Source of the DNA: Flavobacteriaceae bacterium
GTDB taxonomy: Bacteria > Bacteroidota > Bacteroidia > Flavobacteriales > Flavobacteriaceae
Assembly: GCA_013003555.1 (NCBI GenBank)
Contig: JABDIV010000046.1
Coordinates: 1 to 64,000, forward strand
Length of the DNA stretch: 64,000 bases
Direction: 5' to 3'
The number at the start of each line of letters is the position of its first letter. Within the stretch, counting starts at the first letter, position 1. The notes beneath the pieces were generated by a model that did no database searches, was not told the origin of the DNA, and was given only the letters and a program-made list of their open reading frames with translations. Position numbers and translations under genes: made by a program. Below, in pieces: positions 61,979 through 64,000 of the stretch.

Positions 61979-64000
61979 TTTGAATTGGAATAATTGCTCT
62001 AATTGTGGTGCCGGAAGGATTTTGATTCTTAATCTCAAAAGTCCCCTCAAGAATAATAATCCTTTCCTTCATGCCTAAAACTCCGAGTCTATTAGAATTT
62101 TCAAGTTTCTCATGATCAATACCCACGCCATCATCAGAAACTCTCAGTTCAACATTTTCATCATTTCTAATATAATCAACTTTCACATTCTTAGCTTTCG
62201 CATGTCTAATAATATTCGTTAGAGATTCTTCAAATACCCTATAAACAGCAGTTACAATTTCTGGAGGTAACGATTCATCCCCATCCTGAATGTTGAGATC
62301 AGTACTAATCTTCGTTACTTTTTCAAACATGTTAAGCCGCCATTCAATCGCATTAGCTAAACCAAGATCATCAAGAATACTTGGCCTTAAGTCTGTTGAG
62401 ATCTTTCGAACAGAGCCAATGGTATCGTTTATGACGTCGATCATTGAATTGGTTTTGTCAACAACCTGGGTGTCAGTTTGCTTATATTTTTTATTCAATA
62501 GTGATGCCTCCAATTTCAATAATGTCAGTTTCTGGCCAAGGACATCATGGACTTCTCTTGAAATTTTAGTTCTCTCATCCTCTATCATATTCTGGAGTCC
62601 TGAAGATAAATTTCGTAATTCAAGATTACTAGTGTTTAATTTTTGTTCGGTTATTTTATAATTCTCCAGTAATAATTCTAATTCATGCTGTTGTTCCAAT
62701 AACCTCGTCTCGGCTCGTTTTTTATTGTCAATCTCAATTTGTAATTCCTGGTATTTCTGAACCAACTCTCTGTTTCTTGAAGCGGAGTTAAACCACCTAT
62801 CAAACCGATTCTTAGCAGAATTATAAACCGGGAACAGAATAGGGAACCACCATGGTGTAGTGACCTGGATTTCCATGATTTCCGTTTCCTCACCATATCC
62901 CGTGAATGGTGTAAATCCTCGCACTTTCAATTTGTATTTGCCCGGCGGAAGCGAATTGTACCTAATGTTTCCGGTTTGATCCCGATCAGACCAGTTATTA
63001 TCAAAACCTATCATTTTGTATTCGTAATACAGCTGTTCCTCATCTACAAACCAGGGTATAAATACCTGCACACCAAGAGTCCATTTACCATCTTTGATAA
63101 TAAATTTCACACCATCGTGATCAGGTTCACCGTTTTCCCATTTTATGTCATAAACAATTAATTCGGGCAGAACTCTGTACGATTGAAGCAATTTTAGGTT
63201 TACTTCATACAACCCGCCGTTTAACCCGCACAATAACACCCCTTGGGCGAGAGTTTGCAGCGACCTCGAGCAAGTGAATTGCCAGTCTTTGGGACCAAAG
63301 AGCAAATTCACTTTGTAACCCGATTGTTTGTCTTTTCGGTCGATAATGTTCAGACCGTAATTTGATCCTATTACCAATTGCTCATTATTTATCCATAACA
63401 ATGACCAGCCAGCCATCGGATCCTCTGAATAAATTATTTCTAGATTTGAATCTGTTGAAAGTATTAACTCAGAATTCTGAAGAATGGCAATTTCACCAAG
63501 AGAATTTTCCGCCAGAGCATAGGTATTCCCCGAGTTCGATAATGGATAAGTATCTAACCCCTTAACCACACCATTATCAAGGGTAAATAAGCCCTGACCC
63601 AATGTGCCGATATACAGTACGTTATTTGAAGCCTTTAAAAGGGTATAAACGTACCCGAATGACTCATTATTAGGCCGTTTTATTTCAATTACGCGATCAG
63701 ATTCAATTTTATACAGCCCACTTATCGTACCTAGAAATAAGGTTCCATCAATTACCTCAAAAGATCTGTTAGGATTATTTGTGTACCCTTCTTCACTGCT
63801 GTATTTTGAAAATCCTTCATCAGCTTCAAGCAAGAATGTACCATTTTGACCAGCTAGCCAGGTTTTATCATTATTTATATAATCCTCCTGAGCATCCCAT
63901 AAAATCCCTGCAGGATCAATGGGTATCGCATGCGTGGTCCAGTTTAAATCATCCCCCTGAACCAGATTAGTAACCATATTTTCGCTACAAATCGTTATTG
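61953..64000 (-). CDS. Two-component sensor histidine kinase with propeller and Y_Y_Y sensor (N-terminal part outside the window)
   Basis: The frame stays open to the window edge, so the true start is likely outside; 674 residues follow an internal ATG at 63977. Beta-propeller repeats (about 40-270), a Y_Y_Y domain (about 290-375; YYEYKMIGFDNNWSD, LPPGKYKLKVRG), then, where relatives have a membrane span right after TPWWF, the sequence reads TPWWFPILFPVYNSAKN with no clear hydrophobic helix. A coiled coil (about 400-460) leads to HisKA_3 with REVHDVLGQ (His about 477) and an HATPase (SDDGVGID, NRLGVLGMKERI). Drives the next gene's regulator. Absent span is noted as a finding. Confidence 0.88.
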   Translation of the reverse strand, partial: ITICSENMVTNLVQGDDLNWTTHAIPIDPAGILWDAQEDYINNDKTWLAGQNGTFLLEADEGFSKYSSEEGYTNNPNRSFEVIDGTLFLGTISGLYKIESDRVIEIKRPNNESFGYVYTLLKASNNVLYIGTLGQGLFTLDNGVVKGLDTYPLSNSGNTYALAENSLGEIAILQNSELILSTDSNLEIIYSEDPMAGWSLLWINNEQLVIGSNYGLNIIDRKDKQSGYKVNLLFGPKDWQFTCSRSLQTLAQGVLLCGLNGGLYEVNLKLLQSYRVLPELIVYDIKWENGEPDHDGVKFIIKDGKWTLGVQVFIPWFVDEEQLYYEYKMIGFDNNWSDRDQTGNIRYNSLPPGKYKLKVRGFTPFTGYGEETEIMEIQVTTPWWFPILFPVYNSAKNRFDRWFNSASRNRELVQKYQELQIEIDNKKRAETRLLEQQHELELLLENYKITEQKLNTSNLELRNLSSGLQNMIEDERTKISREVHDVLGQKLTLLKLEASLLNKKYKQTDTQVVDKTNSMIDVINDTIGSVRKISTDLRPSILDDLGLANAIEWRLNMFEKVTKISTDLNIQDGDESLPPEIVTAVYRVFEESLTNIIRHAKAKNVKVDYIRNDENVELRVSDDGVGIDHEKLENSNRLGVLGMKERIIILEGTFEIKNQNPSGTTIRAIIPIQNEKNSYSR

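Overview
The window looks like a chromosome segment of a member of the Bacteroidota, most likely a marine or sediment Flavobacteriaceae. Evidence: roughly 40% G+C, promoter elements of the TAnnTTTG type with an upstream TTG, no regular Shine-Dalgarno sites, secreted proteins with type IX secretion (T9SS) C-terminal domains (both YPNP type A and the FFTPNNDG gliding-motility type B), a TolC/CusA pump of the long Bacteroidota form, an HYC_CC_PP protein, an OlsF-like fused acyltransferase and DUF4286, DUF4199 and DUF6428 genes.

Layout. 1-7.7 kb: a minus-strand copper/silver operon (HYC_CC_PP exported protein, CusA-type RND pump, TolC-like channel, an acetolactate-decarboxylase-like lipoprotein, and a P1B copper ATPase cut by the window edge at its DKT phosphorylation motif). 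7.8-10 kb: an internally deleted ssb remnant, a lipoprotein and a DUF285 repeat protein with a T9SS tail. 10-19 kb: housekeeping genes (metG, LD-carboxypeptidase, yraN, a TlpA-like thioredoxin, mfd, a TerB-like protein). 19.1-22.3 kb: a compact four-gene minus-strand unit with a coiled-coil protein, a Roadblock-like candidate regulator, a Rab/Ras-like small GTPase and a soluble hybrid histidine kinase. This is the best candidate here for an undescribed signalling system. 22.4-27.1 kb: fbp, a GNAT, aspartate kinase and an OlsF-like aminolipid synthase. 27.1-29 kb: an arsenic operon (arsR, DUF6428, arsN-like, arsC) with a readable operator and promoter. 29-35.4 kb: small stress-type and metabolic genes, including a membrane-tethered LuxR regulator, mgtE and ksgA. 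35.4-40.6 kb: a large C-type lectin/T9SS surface protein and a TPR protein. 40.8-47 kb: serS, an HTTM protein, ribF, pth, rplY and prs. 47.1-52 kb: tRNA-Leu(CAA) followed by a duplicated tRNA end, a second DUF285 protein, an isoquinoline-1-oxidoreductase-type molybdoenzyme and a decayed tRNA-Leu copy, which reads as a fossil integration region. 52-54 kb: an amino-acid-oxidase-like flavoprotein and an orphan gene. 54.2-60.9 kb: a nine-gene arsenosugar biosynthesis operon. 61.3-64 kb: a NarL-type two-component system cut by the window end.

How the genes fit together. Two arsenic programmes sit 25 kb apart: a classical reduction/resistance operon with no visible efflux pump, and a cluster that should methylate arsenite (ArsM), attach the adenosyl moiety (radical SAM ArsS), remove the base (a purine nucleoside phosphorylase with an Asp at the usual Asn base-contact site) and build the aglycone (two glycosyltransferases, a sterol-desaturase-like protein and DUF547). 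Together with the copper operon this suggests a metal(loid)-exposed surface-dwelling marine bacterium. All functional calls rest on reading motifs and on recall of families; no database search was run.
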